Shown in pieces: positions 54,910 to 63,053 of a stretch of 64,000 nt of DNA; position 1 is the first letter of the stretch, and the number at the start of each line of letters is the position of its first letter. Made by a program: the position numbers and the translations under genes. Location of the stretch: assembly GCF_039655775.1 (NCBI RefSeq), contig NZ_JBBYXJ010000001.1, forward strand, positions 124,001 through 188,000. The letters are read 5' to 3'. The stretch is from Iodidimonas sp. SYSU 1G8. GTDB lineage: Bacteria; Pseudomonadota; Alphaproteobacteria; SMXS01. The notes under the pieces were generated by a model that was given only the letters and a program-made list of their open reading frames with translations, did no database searches and was not told the origin of the DNA.

Positions 54910-54935
54910 AACGTTCGTGGCGTTTCGGATGTTCC
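54910..54935 (-). promoter_or_regulatory. EcfG-type promoter for the 93-aa protein
   Basis: Minus strand GGAAC-N17-CGTT, full consensus, 35 bp before the start codon. Confidence 0.72.
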
Positions 54936-55023
54936 GCATCGGGAACGTGACCTGGATCACCGGACAGCGCCAGGCACCACCGCCTCGGCTCGACGCGGCC
55001 GACAAATCCTCGCCGGTTACCGA

Positions 55024-55056
55024 AACGAAAAACGGCCCTCCCGAAGGAGGGCCGTT
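55024..55056 (-). terminator. Terminator of the P450 cassette
   Basis: AACGGCCCTCC-CGAA-GGAGGGCCGTT, an 11-bp stem with a stable tetraloop; on the minus strand it ends in TTTTTCG. It lies 20 bp after the last P450-like stop. Confidence 0.85.
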
Positions 55057-55076
55057 CCAGGATCATGGAAGAGGGG

Positions 55077-56468
55077 TCAGCGCGCGTCGAATTCGACGGG
55101 CAGGTTCCAGCATGTGTGCATTTCCCAAAGCCGCAGCGAACGCAGTTCAGGCTTGGCGCCCGCCTGCAGCCGGAGATTGGGAAGCGAATCCAGCAGGATC
55201 GATGCCGCTGTGGTCGCCGTATCGCGGGTGATCGCATAAAGCGACCGGGGACGATCCTCGGGCACCGCGGGATGTTTGGTCGGCGCCCCGAGGCCGAAGG
55301 CGATGCCTGCAGGTAGACCGTCGGCCCGATATTGACCCCGCGGCTCGCGCTGGCACAGGTCCTTGCGGCCCACGACGAATACGTCGGGATCCTTGTACTG
55401 GCGCGGATCCCGGTTTGCCGCAGCGGCAGAGCAGATCATCATGCCACCTTCCGGGATCAGCTTGCCGAAGCGTTCTACTTCATGGCGCGCGAAGCGGCGG
55501 GCTGACAGCACCGGCGTGGAATGACGCAACGTTTCCAGATACGCGAACTTCACCAGACGCCGTTCCGCCATGACACGGTCGAGCTGCTCGGGATGGGTGA
55601 GCAGCAGGAACAGCATGTTCGACAATGCGCCGTGCAGGGTCTCATGGTCCTGCTCCAGAAGCGTGATCACCAGATCCTCGGCGGTTGTTTCGCCGCCATC
55701 GGCATCCAGCATGGCGACGGCCGAGATCAGGTCGCTTCCCGGATTGGCGCGGCGGGCCGCCAACAGGGGACGGAAGTACTCGGTCAGTTCGCGGATCGCC
55801 GCCAGACCGTCCTGTTCCGCGTTCGGCTCCCAATTGAACCCACGCTGCATGCGCCAGTAACGCTGCGAGAACAGGCCGATGTCGGCCTTGGGCAGGTCGA
55901 GTACCCGAGCAAGCAGCTCCAGTGCATAACGGCCAGCGAAGTCGATGGCCAGGTTGGCGCGTCCGTTGCCCGAGAAATCAGCGATGATCTCTTCGGCGAC
56001 CGCGGCGGCGTTATCGTCAATGCCCTTCGCCTGAGCGAACAACACCGGCAATTCCTGTCGCAGGTCGCGCCCATAGGACTCTATGCCGTAGAACCAGCGC
56101 TTCGGTCGGGTTTCGAAGTTGGCATCGTCGGTAAAGATCGACGTCACGTCGTTGTACTGGGTGATCCAGTAGGAGTTTTCCAGCCAGTCGCGATAGGCGG
56201 GATAATTCTCGCGCAGAATCTCCAGGAACGGGTAGGGATTGCGGACGAACTCAGGGGAGATCAGTTGCCCGGCCTTGATCTTCGCCGTGGATTCGCCCAA
56301 CCGCTCGCGCTGATGGACTTCATAAGTGCGAAAACCATGGCCCTTCACACCGCCTGGCGTGATCGGCACGCCGTTGCGGCCATAGGTGATCTTGGGCGTC
56401 GCCGCAGCCGTCGCAGGCTGGGAGGTTCCGGTACCTGATACGGTCCGGGTCGTTTCTGTCGTGCTCAT
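55077..56468 (-). CDS. P450-like protein lacking the heme-ligand cysteine (cassette 1, second gene)
   Basis: 463 aa, full length for a bacterial P450. The fold is recognisable: ETLR (K-helix ExxR) in FAYLETLRHSTP, then ARRFARHEVERFGKLIPEGG and ANRDPRQYKDPDVF. The I-helix has LLEQDHETLHGAL where AGxxT is normal. At the heme loop it reads AFGLGAPTKHPAVPED (residues about 390-405), so the His and Cys of FGxGxHxCxG are gone, replaced by Pro and Lys. The ORF is intact and the paralogue at 58028 has the same change, so it is not a sequencing error or decay. A Cys survives in the C-terminal EMHTCWNLPVEF. Likely a non-catalytic subunit of the P450 encoded 10 bp upstream; compare the P450-like activators EryCII and DesVIII. 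Confidence 0.85.
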   Translation of the reverse strand: MSTTETTRTVSGTGTSQPATAAATPKITYGRNGVPITPGGVKGHGFRTYEVHQRERLGESTAKIKAGQLISPEFVRNPYPFLEILRENYPAYRDWLENSYWITQYNDVTSIFTDDANFETRPKRWFYGIESYGRDLRQELPVLFAQAKGIDDNAAAVAEEIIADFSGNGRANLAIDFAGRYALELLARVLDLPKADIGLFSQRYWRMQRGFNWEPNAEQDGLAAIRELTEYFRPLLAARRANPGSDLISAVAMLDADGGETTAEDLVITLLEQDHETLHGALSNMLFLLLTHPEQLDRVMAERRLVKFAYLETLRHSTPVLSARRFARHEVERFGKLIPEGGMMICSAAAANRDPRQYKDPDVFVVGRKDLCQREPRGQYRADGLPAGIAFGLGAPTKHPAVPEDRPRSLYAITRDTATTAASILLDSLPNLRLQAGAKPELRSLRLWEMHTCWNLPVEFDAR

Positions 56469-56478
56469 GGGATAAGCC

Positions 56479-57912
56479 CTAGTTGAGGTCGTAGTCGATC
56501 CAGAGATTCTTCACCGACATCAAACCGATCGGTGCGAGGCTCTGGCCATCGATATCCTTCGGCATTTTCGCCACGTTGATGCGCGGATTCTTCAGGTAGC
56601 GCCACAGGATCTTCGATCCGATGACGGCTTCCTGATGCGAGATCCAGGCGCCTGGGCACAGATGCGGACCAACGCCGAAAGCCATGTGGCTGCACTTGCC
56701 TTCCTTCCGGTAGCCGCTGCGCAGCAGCTTGCCGCTATACAGGTCCGGCCGGAAGATATTGAAACCTTCGGGATCATTGAAGATGCGGTCATCGTGGTTG
56801 GCCGAGAAATCAACCATGTTGATCAGCGAGCCGGCCGGAATCTTGACGCCGTGCAGTTCGATGTCGAACGAGTTGTGACGTGGCTGACCGCCGATGGGCG
56901 ACGAATTGCGCAGCGTCTCGTGGAACACGGCATCCCACAGCGTCTCGTCTTCGGAAACGGCCTGGAACTGGTTTGGGTGCTGCAGCAGCAGGTACCACAT
57001 GTTGAGGATGGCGCCGCGGGTGGTTTCACCGCCGCCGCCGACGACGAGCGCGATATTCGACGTGATTTCCTCGGTCGACAGATAATCGCCGTCGATCTGG
57101 GTCTCGCACAGCTTGGAGATGATGTCCTTGCCGCTGGGATTGCCGGCCGCGTCATAGAGATAGGTCGGGCGCACGCGGCGTTCCTCGACCAGGGTCTCGA
57201 CATAGTCTTCCAGATGCTGGCGTGCCTCGAGACCGATGTGATGGGTTTCCGACCCGCCAAGACCGGACATCATCGAGTTGTACCAGAAGTAGAAGTTCTT
57301 CCGGGACTCCTTCGGGAAGCCGAGCACGTCGCACACGACGCGGATGGGGAACTCGTTGGCGAAGGCGCGAGCGATGTCGATGGTGCGCACACCGTTGGAG
57401 TCCTGGACGATGCTCTCATCCAAGGTATCCCAATCGTCGATCATCTCCTTGGCGATGCTCTCGATGGCGTGCATGCGGTTGTCCAGCGACTTGCCGACCA
57501 GATGCTGGCCGTACAAGTTGCGGCGGCGGCGATGTTCGACGCCGCTCAGCTCGAGCTGGGTGTTGCCAAGGACGCCGCTCGACGAGCCTTTCGGGATCGT
57601 GTTGAACCCTTCATCGTCGAAATAGCAGGTCGTGATGTCGTCATACCGGGTGACGTAGTAGCAGTTGTGCAACTTGTCGAAGAAGACGGGGTAGTGATCC
57701 CGCATGATCCGGTAGTACGGATAGGGATTCCGGAAGAATTCCGGCGAATTGAAGATGCGCGGGTCGATCAGGGGCGTGCCATCGGGCGCGTGGCCCATGT
57801 CGCATGCCTGACCAAGCGGCATCAGCGGGAACTGGCCGGTATCGGCGTTGCTGCTGCCGCTGTCCGTATCGGTGTCCGCGATCGTGTTCAGAAAAGAGGT
57901 GATGGATTCCAC
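56479..57912 (-). CDS. Cytochrome P450, canonical (cassette 1, first gene)
   Basis: 477 aa from GTG 57912, chosen because GAGG lies 6 bases before it and the length then equals the paralogue at 59409. I-helix VVGGGGETTRGAILNM, K-helix HETLRNSSP, heme loop AFGVGPHLCPGAWISHQ with Cys at about residue 419. The C-helix has GVEHRRRRNLYGQHL in place of a Trp-type motif. It and the Cys-less partner are separated by 10 bp. An upstream palindrome at 57990 is shared with cassette 2. Confidence 0.9.
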   Translation of the reverse strand: MESITSFLNTIADTDTDSGSSNADTGQFPLMPLGQACDMGHAPDGTPLIDPRIFNSPEFFRNPYPYYRIMRDHYPVFFDKLHNCYYVTRYDDITTCYFDDEGFNTIPKGSSSGVLGNTQLELSGVEHRRRRNLYGQHLVGKSLDNRMHAIESIAKEMIDDWDTLDESIVQDSNGVRTIDIARAFANEFPIRVVCDVLGFPKESRKNFYFWYNSMMSGLGGSETHHIGLEARQHLEDYVETLVEERRVRPTYLYDAAGNPSGKDIISKLCETQIDGDYLSTEEITSNIALVVGGGGETTRGAILNMWYLLLQHPNQFQAVSEDETLWDAVFHETLRNSSPIGGQPRHNSFDIELHGVKIPAGSLINMVDFSANHDDRIFNDPEGFNIFRPDLYSGKLLRSGYRKEGKCSHMAFGVGPHLCPGAWISHQEAVIGSKILWRYLKNPRINVAKMPKDIDGQSLAPIGLMSVKNLWIDYDLN

Positions 57913-57989
57913 TGTGGGCCTCACTCGGTTCGGTTTGGGCCAGATTTTCGCCAACCTACATCCTGGCTGGTCGATTGGCAATGAATCAA

Positions 57990-58005
57990 AAGTCACGCTT
58001 GACTT
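57990..58005. promoter_or_regulatory. Palindromic operator, cassette 1
   Basis: AAGTCA-CGCT-TGACTT, perfect 6-bp arms. It is identical, including the centre and one flanking base on each side, to the site at 60929. Located 78 bp upstream of the cassette 1 start codon. Binding protein unknown; no regulator gene adjoins. Confidence 0.75.
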
Positions 58006-58027
58006 GACAATGATTGAAATCAAGCGG

Positions 58028-59398
58028 TCAGAAGATGACGGGCAGGCTCCAGCACGTATGCATCTCGCCAAGCCGCAGGCAGCGCAGGGTTGGCGCGGCG
58101 CCGGGCTTCAATTTCAGAGCCGGCAGCATCTCCAGAAGCACGTTGGACGCGGTGGTCGCCGTGTCGCGGGTGATGGCATAAAGCGAGCGCGGACGATCTT
58201 CAGGCACGGCCGGATGCCGGGTCGGCTTGCCCAGTCCGACGGCGATGCCGGCCGGCAGGCCATCGGCCCGGTATTGCCCTCTCGGTTCGCGCTGGCACAG
58301 ATCCTTGCGACCGACGATGAAGTCGTCAGGGTTCTTGTACTGGCGCGGATCGCGATTGGCGGCCGCCGCCGAACAGTGCAGCAGCGCACCGATGGGAATA
58401 AGCCGGCCGAACCGTTCCACTTCGTGCCGGGAGAACCGGTGGGCCGTGAGCACCGGCGCGGAATGGCGAAGGGTCTCGAGATAGGCAAACTTGAGCATGC
58501 GCCGTTCGGCCTTGACCCGTTCCATCTGCTCGGGATGGGTGAGGAGCAGGAACCACATGTTGGACAGCGCGCCGTGCAGCGTCTCGTGATCCTGTTCCAG
58601 CAGGGTGATGACCAGATCCTCGGCCGTCGCCGGTCCGCCATCCGTGTCCAGTCCGGCGATCGCCGAAACAAGATCGTCGCCGGGCGCGGCGCGGCGCGCC
58701 TCGATCAGTGGGCGGAAGTAGGCCACGAGATCCCGGATCGCCTGCAGACCGCTCTGCCTGGTTTTCGGCTCCCACAGATGGCCGCGCTGCATCCGCCAGT
58801 ACCGCTCGACGAACTGGGGAAAGTCCTGCCTGGGCAGGTCGAGCACGCAGGCGAGCAGTTCCATGGGAAAGCGCGCGGCGAATTCGATGGCGAGGTCGGT
58901 GCCGCCATTGCTGGCGAAGCCCTCGACGATCTCGCGCGCGATCCGTTCCGCATTGGCGTCGATGCCCCGGGCCTGTGCTTCCAGGACGGGCAATTCCTGG
59001 CCGAGATCGCGCCCCAGATCCTCGATACCGTAGAACCAGCGCTTTGGACGGGTTTCGAAATTGGCTTCGTCGGTAAAGATGGACGTGACGTCATCATAAC
59101 GGGTGACCCAGAACGAGTTGCCCAGCCAGTCGCGGTAGAACGGATAGTTCTCGCGCAGGATTTCCAGCGCTGGGTAGGGATCGCGCGCGAACTCCTCGGA
59201 CACCAGCTGGATCGGACGAATCTTGTCGGTCGCCTCGTGAACCCGCTCGCGCTGATAGATTTCATAGGTGCGGTAGTCCGACTGAACACCGTTGCGGGCG
59301 TAGAGCGGCACGCCGTTGCGGCCGGTGAACGCGTCCTTGTCGGGCGCGCCGGCGCCATAGCTCGGCGGCTTCACCGCTTCCTTCAGTTCCGTGCTCAT
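58028..59398 (-). CDS. P450-like protein lacking the heme-ligand cysteine (cassette 2, second gene)
   Basis: 456 aa from ATG 59398, 10 bp after the upstream P450 stop, with AGGAC before it. Paralogue of the protein at 55077 through its whole length (NFETRPKRWFYGIEDLGRDL, VITLLEQDHETLHGALSNMW, RDPRQYKNPDDFIVGRKDLC). The heme loop reads AVGLGKPTRHPAVPED (about 386-401): no Cys, and even the leading Phe is Val. ETLR of the K-helix is kept. C-terminal EMHTCWSLPVIF is conserved with the paralogue. Conservation of the same loss in two diverged copies implies a selected function without thiolate heme. Confidence 0.85.
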   Translation of the reverse strand: MSTELKEAVKPPSYGAGAPDKDAFTGRNGVPLYARNGVQSDYRTYEIYQRERVHEATDKIRPIQLVSEEFARDPYPALEILRENYPFYRDWLGNSFWVTRYDDVTSIFTDEANFETRPKRWFYGIEDLGRDLGQELPVLEAQARGIDANAERIAREIVEGFASNGGTDLAIEFAARFPMELLACVLDLPRQDFPQFVERYWRMQRGHLWEPKTRQSGLQAIRDLVAYFRPLIEARRAAPGDDLVSAIAGLDTDGGPATAEDLVITLLEQDHETLHGALSNMWFLLLTHPEQMERVKAERRMLKFAYLETLRHSAPVLTAHRFSRHEVERFGRLIPIGALLHCSAAAANRDPRQYKNPDDFIVGRKDLCQREPRGQYRADGLPAGIAVGLGKPTRHPAVPEDRPRSLYAITRDTATTASNVLLEMLPALKLKPGAAPTLRCLRLGEMHTCWSLPVIF

Positions 59399-59408
59399 TG
59401 CGCGTGTC

Positions 59409-60854
59409 CTAGGCCAGATCGTAGTCGAGCCAAAGCTCGCGGGTCTTGTTGATGCCGATGGGCGCGAGGCTGACGCCGTCGATGTCCTTGGGCATCCGGT
59501 CCACATTGATGCGCGGGTTCTTCATGGTCCGGGCGATGATCCGCGAACCGATGACGGCTTCCTGGTGCGAAATCCAGGCGCCGGGGCACATGTGCGGGCC
59601 GACGCCGAACGCCATGTGGCTGCACTTGCCTTCCTTGCGGTAGCCGCTGCGCAGCAGCTTGCCGGTATAAAGGTCGGGACGGAAGATGTTGAAGCTGTCC
59701 GGGTCCTTGAAGATGCGCTCGTCATGGCTGCCCGAAAAGTTGACCATCTCGATCAGCGAGCCGGCAGGAATGTGGATGCCGTGGATCTGCACGTCGAAGG
59801 TGTTGTGGCGCGGCTGGCCGCCGATCGGGTTGGAGTGTCGCAGCGTCTCGTGGAACACGGCGTCCCACAGGCTTTCGTCGCGCGCGACGGCATCGGTCTG
59901 GTCCGGATGCTGCAGCAACGAGTACCACATGTTCATCAGTGTGCCGCGCGTGGTCTCGCCACCGCCGGCGACTACCAGCGCGATCAGCGCGGTGATCTCC
60001 TCGGTCGACAGGTAGTCGCCGTCCACCTGGCTCTCGCACAGCTTGGAGATGATGTCCTTGCCGATGACGTTACCGTCATTGTCATAGAGGAAGGTCGGCC
60101 GCGCGCGCCGCTCTTCGACGATGGACTCGACATAGTCCTCGAGGTGCTGGCGGGCTTCCATGCCCTGCTTGTGGGTTTCCGAGGCGCCCAGCCCGCCCAT
60201 GATGGAATTGTACCAGTAGACGAAGTTGCCGCGCGCTTCCTTGGGGAAGCCCAGCACGTCGCAGACCACGCGGACCGGGAAGGCGTCGGCGAATGCCTGA
60301 CCCAGTTCGATGGTGCGCACGCCGTCGCGGTCGATCTTCCAGTGCGCGTCGACATTTTCCCAGTCGTCGATCATCTCCTGTGCCAGCCGCTCGATGGCGG
60401 GGACGCGGTTGTCCAGCGCCTTGCCGACCAGATGCTGTCCGAACAGGTTGCGCCGGCGGCGATGCTCGACGCCGCTCAGCTCGTGGGTGACATTGCCGAG
60501 CACGCCGTTGGACGAGCCCTTTGGAATGGTGTTGAAGCCGATATCGTCGAAGTAGCACTCCGTCATGTCGTCATAGCGGGTCACGTAATAGGTGTTGTTC
60601 AGCTGGTTGTGGAACACGGGATAGTGATCGCGCATCAGCCGGTAATAGGGCCACGGATTGCGCCGGAATTCGGCGGAATAGAACAGGCGCGGGTCGATCA
60701 GCGGCGTACCGTCCGGCGCGTGGCCCATGTCCACGGTCTGGCCAAGGGGCATCAGGGGAAACAGCGCCTGCATGTCGCTGTCGGAATCGCCGGCGAGCGC
60801 GTCGGCGCCGACGGCTCTGGCGAATACACTGGCAAAAGGTTCAGTATTCATCAT
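59409..60854 (-). CDS. Cytochrome P450, canonical (cassette 2, first gene)
   Basis: 481 aa (ATG 60851 is an equally placed start). Heme loop AFGVGPHMCPGAWISHQ with Cys at about 423, I-helix VVAGGGETTRGTLMNM, K-helix HETLRHSNP. Close paralogue of the P450 at 56479, sharing long identical stretches such as MGHAPDGTPLIDPR and KEGKCSHMAFGVGPH. Cotranscribed with the Cys-less partner. Electrons may come from the ferredoxin encoded divergently at 61160. Confidence 0.9.
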   Translation of the reverse strand: MMNTEPFASVFARAVGADALAGDSDSDMQALFPLMPLGQTVDMGHAPDGTPLIDPRLFYSAEFRRNPWPYYRLMRDHYPVFHNQLNNTYYVTRYDDMTECYFDDIGFNTIPKGSSNGVLGNVTHELSGVEHRRRRNLFGQHLVGKALDNRVPAIERLAQEMIDDWENVDAHWKIDRDGVRTIELGQAFADAFPVRVVCDVLGFPKEARGNFVYWYNSIMGGLGASETHKQGMEARQHLEDYVESIVEERRARPTFLYDNDGNVIGKDIISKLCESQVDGDYLSTEEITALIALVVAGGGETTRGTLMNMWYSLLQHPDQTDAVARDESLWDAVFHETLRHSNPIGGQPRHNTFDVQIHGIHIPAGSLIEMVNFSGSHDERIFKDPDSFNIFRPDLYTGKLLRSGYRKEGKCSHMAFGVGPHMCPGAWISHQEAVIGSRIIARTMKNPRINVDRMPKDIDGVSLAPIGINKTRELWLDYDLA

Positions 60855-60860
60855 CTACCC

Positions 60861-60876
60861 CGTTCAACTGTGACTT
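60861..60876. promoter_or_regulatory. Degenerate second operator, cassette 2
   Basis: CGTTCA-ACTG-TGACTT, matching 10 of 12 arm positions of the palindrome at 60929, only a few bases before the P450 start codon. A second, weaker binding site is plausible. Confidence 0.4.
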
Positions 60877-60928
60877 TTTTCCCCAAAGCAACGTTACATG
60901 GTGTACCCCTGTAAGGCAACGCCGCATA

Positions 60929-60944
60929 AAGTCACGCTTGACTT
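60929..60944. promoter_or_regulatory. Palindromic operator, cassette 2 and ferredoxin
   Basis: AAGTCA-CGCT-TGACTT, identical to the site at 57990, 75 bp upstream of the P450 start. Its right half is part of the -35 box of the divergent ferredoxin promoter, so one regulator could control both directions. Confidence 0.75.
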
Positions 60945-60966
60945 GGCATACCCTCGCGGGTGTACT
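60938..60966 (+). promoter_or_regulatory. Sigma70-like promoter for the ferredoxin gene
   Basis: TTGACT at 60938-60943 and TGTACT at 60961-60966, 17-bp spacer. The start codon is 194 bp further on, so a long leader is expected. In the leader (60967-61159) I see no second promoter or gene, only a short tRNA-like stretch listed among the rejected items. Confidence 0.5.
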
Positions 60967-61159
60967 GCGCGCGTCGGGAGACGGCGGGCCTTTCCATGGG
61001 GAGAGAACCACCTTCGACCGCCGTCAGCCCACATATTTCACCAGGGCACGGCGCGTTCCGGGTGGTAGAATTGGCAGGCACGCCGATACCAAAGCATTGG
61101 CCGAACCGGGGCGATTCGCGATCCTGGACATCGGCCGCACATATGAGGCTCGGGAGCTT

Positions 61160-61450
61160 ATGACCTACGTAATCAGCAACGCCTGCATCGACGTCAAAGA
61201 CATGTCCTGCATGGAAGTCTGCCCGGTGGATTGCATCTACCAGGAAGACGAGGACCGGATGGTTTATATCGAGCCGGAGCAGTGCATCGATTGCGGCGTC
61301 TGCGTCTCCGCCTGTCCCGTGGGCGCGATCTTCGCCGACCACGAGATTCCCCCGGCAGCCAAGGATTTCATCGAAATCAACGCCCTGTGGTTCCAGGACA
61401 AGGACGCCGCGCGCGCCCAGGCAGCCGAACGCGCCGGCACCAGTATCTGA
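61160..61450 (+). CDS. fdxA: 7Fe-type dicluster ferredoxin
   Basis: 96 aa from ATG 61160. Cys pattern CIDVKDMSCMEVCPVDCI then CIDCGVCVSACPVGAI, giving one 3Fe-4S (or 4Fe-4S) and one 4Fe-4S cluster, followed by the typical tail FIEINALWF. Soluble electron carrier. The longer frame to 60938 has no start signal. Divergent from P450 cassette 2 through a shared operator, hence a candidate electron donor for it. Confidence 0.88.
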   Translation: MTYVISNACIDVKDMSCMEVCPVDCIYQEDEDRMVYIEPEQCIDCGVCVSACPVGAIFADHEIPPAAKDFIEINALWFQDKDAARAQAAERAGTSI

Positions 61451-61622
61451 CCGGACGCGCCTGGCCAAGCCGTTGTAGAACGGCGTGCACCGAAGGAGGT
61501 GCGCGCCGTCCATGTCGTCGTCCTTGCCGATGACGCCAAGGTGAGCGCGGAACGATCCCGCCGGATCAATTGATTATCCGATTGGCCTGTGGTCCCCTCG
61601 CCGAAGAACAGGGGAACTCGCC

Positions 61623-62228
61623 ATGAAACTCTACAATTTCGCCGCGCCCAATCCTCAGAAGGTCCGCATCTATGCGGCCGAGAAGGGGATTCCGCTCGAG
61701 CTCATCGATGTGGACGTCTTGGGGCATCAACTGCGGACGCCGGAGATGCTGGCGAAGAATCCCCTGGCCGTCGTGCCGTTTCTCGAACTGGACGATGGCA
61801 CCGTGATCCGCGAGTCCCTGGTGATCATCGAATATCTCGAGGAACTGCATCCGCACCCGCCCATGCTCGGCACCTCGCCGCTGGAGCGCGCCCGGATCCG
61901 TGAACTGGACCGGCTGGCGGAACTGGGGCTGATGGTCGAGCTCGCGCACTATGTCCATAACGTCTCGCCGTTCTTCGCCGACAAGGGGCCGCAATCTTCC
62001 GAGGCCGCCACGATGGCGCTGAACAGCTACCGCAAGACCCTGGCCGTCATGGACCGGGAAATCGGCGAGCGTCCGTTCGTCGCGGGGGGCTCGCCGACGG
62101 TGGCCGACTGCACGCTCTATTCGACCCTCGGCTTTGGCGACTATGTGGGGGTGAAGGCGGCGGAGGACTTTCCCAATATCGTCCGCTGGCGAGCGGCGTT
62201 CGCCGCGCGGCCCAGCGCATCCGCCTGA
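61623..62228 (+). CDS. Glutathione S-transferase family protein
   Basis: 201 aa. Thioredoxin-like N-domain MKLYNFAAPNPQKVRIYAAE, glutathione-site motif NPLAVVPFLELDDGTVIRES, then an all-helical C-domain with SPTVADCTLYSTL (N-capping box). Active-site residue likely the Asn/Ser near AAPNP, as in bacterial beta/nu-like members. It may detoxify products of the P450s nearby; inference from position only. Confidence 0.86.
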   Translation: MKLYNFAAPNPQKVRIYAAEKGIPLELIDVDVLGHQLRTPEMLAKNPLAVVPFLELDDGTVIRESLVIIEYLEELHPHPPMLGTSPLERARIRELDRLAELGLMVELAHYVHNVSPFFADKGPQSSEAATMALNSYRKTLAVMDREIGERPFVAGGSPTVADCTLYSTLGFGDYVGVKAAEDFPNIVRWRAAFAARPSASA

Positions 62229-62241
62229 ACGGCCGCGCCCG

Positions 62242-62925
62242 TCAGCGGACGGGGAAGTCGAAATAGGTGTCCGGAAAGGGTTCGTTCGTCAGGGTGAAGT
62301 GCCACCACTCCTTGTCGAACGGCTTGAACCCGTGCCGTTCCATGGCAAGGCGCAGCAGGAGCCGGTTCGCCCGCTGTTCGTCGGATAACGGCTCGTGACC
62401 TGGCCAGGATTCCGGGCCGAAGAAGTCGAACCGCGTGCCCATGTCCAGTTCGGCGCCATCCGCCAGCGAAACCACCGTCAGATCCACCGTGCTGCCACGG
62501 CTGTGGCTTGACCGCGTCGCCACATAGCCCTCCTCGAACAAGCGGTGCTTGTCGATGTCGGGGTAGTAGAGCGCCTTGATGTCAGGATCGTCGGGCATCT
62601 CGGCCCAGCGGACGAAGTGCGCCACCGCTCGCTGCGGGCGATAGGCGTCGAACACCTTCAGGCCGAGACCGAACGGTCGCAATTCTTCCTGAACGGCGGC
62701 AAGGGCCTTCGCGGCGGGGGCGGAGAGAATGGCACGCGTCCCTTCGTAACCGTCCACGACCGCGCCGACGAAGTTCTCGGTTCCCGAATAGGCGAGATCG
62801 ACGCGCAGTCCCGGGACCGTCTCCTCCAGATACACGAAGCCTTCGGGCAGGGTGTCGGCGGCTTGGACAGGATGGGCCGTGACCAGCATCAACAGATATC
62901 CGAAGGTGAAAAAAGGGCGGCGCAT
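62242..62925 (-). CDS. D-alanyl-D-alanine dipeptidase (VanX/DdpX-like)
   Basis: 227 aa. Signal peptide MRRPFFTFGYLLMLVTAHPV with cleavage near QAAD. Zinc ligands and catalytic residues: SSHSRGSTVDLTVV (SxHxxGxxxD) and EWWHF near the C-terminus; substrate Arg in DAYRPQRAV. Hydrolyses D-Ala-D-Ala in the periplasm for recycling. No vanH/vanA partners, so this is the housekeeping DdpX type and not a resistance locus. Confidence 0.87.
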   Translation of the reverse strand: MRRPFFTFGYLLMLVTAHPVQAADTLPEGFVYLEETVPGLRVDLAYSGTENFVGAVVDGYEGTRAILSAPAAKALAAVQEELRPFGLGLKVFDAYRPQRAVAHFVRWAEMPDDPDIKALYYPDIDKHRLFEEGYVATRSSHSRGSTVDLTVVSLADGAELDMGTRFDFFGPESWPGHEPLSDEQRANRLLLRLAMERHGFKPFDKEWWHFTLTNEPFPDTYFDFPVR

Positions 62926-63053
62926 GCTGGGATGCTAGCGTCTTTGGCGGTCCGCCGGAACCCGGTTGTCGCCGGCACCACCTTGCAGTCCCGCTGTGGA
63001 AGGCTTAAGTACCGCTTCATCCGCCACCAGCGCGGCTTAACCGGAGGTTTCCG

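Noticed and set aside
55077-59398. The two Cys-less P450-like genes as pseudogenes
   Set aside because: Both are full-length and uninterrupted, have proper starts 10 bp after their partners, and share the same altered heme loop after considerable divergence, which argues for selection.
61049-61130. tRNA-Leu-like stretch (GGTGGTAGAATTGGCAGGCACGC, split here as a D-arm look-alike) followed by a T-arm-like GCGATTCGCGATC
   Set aside because: I could not build an acceptor stem or an anticodon stem around it, and the variable arm does not fold. At most a chance resemblance or old remnant in the ferredoxin leader.
62242-62925. Vancomycin-resistance vanX
   Set aside because: No vanH, vanA or vanRS genes are present; a lone VanX/DdpX dipeptidase with a signal peptide is normal in Gram-negative bacteria.
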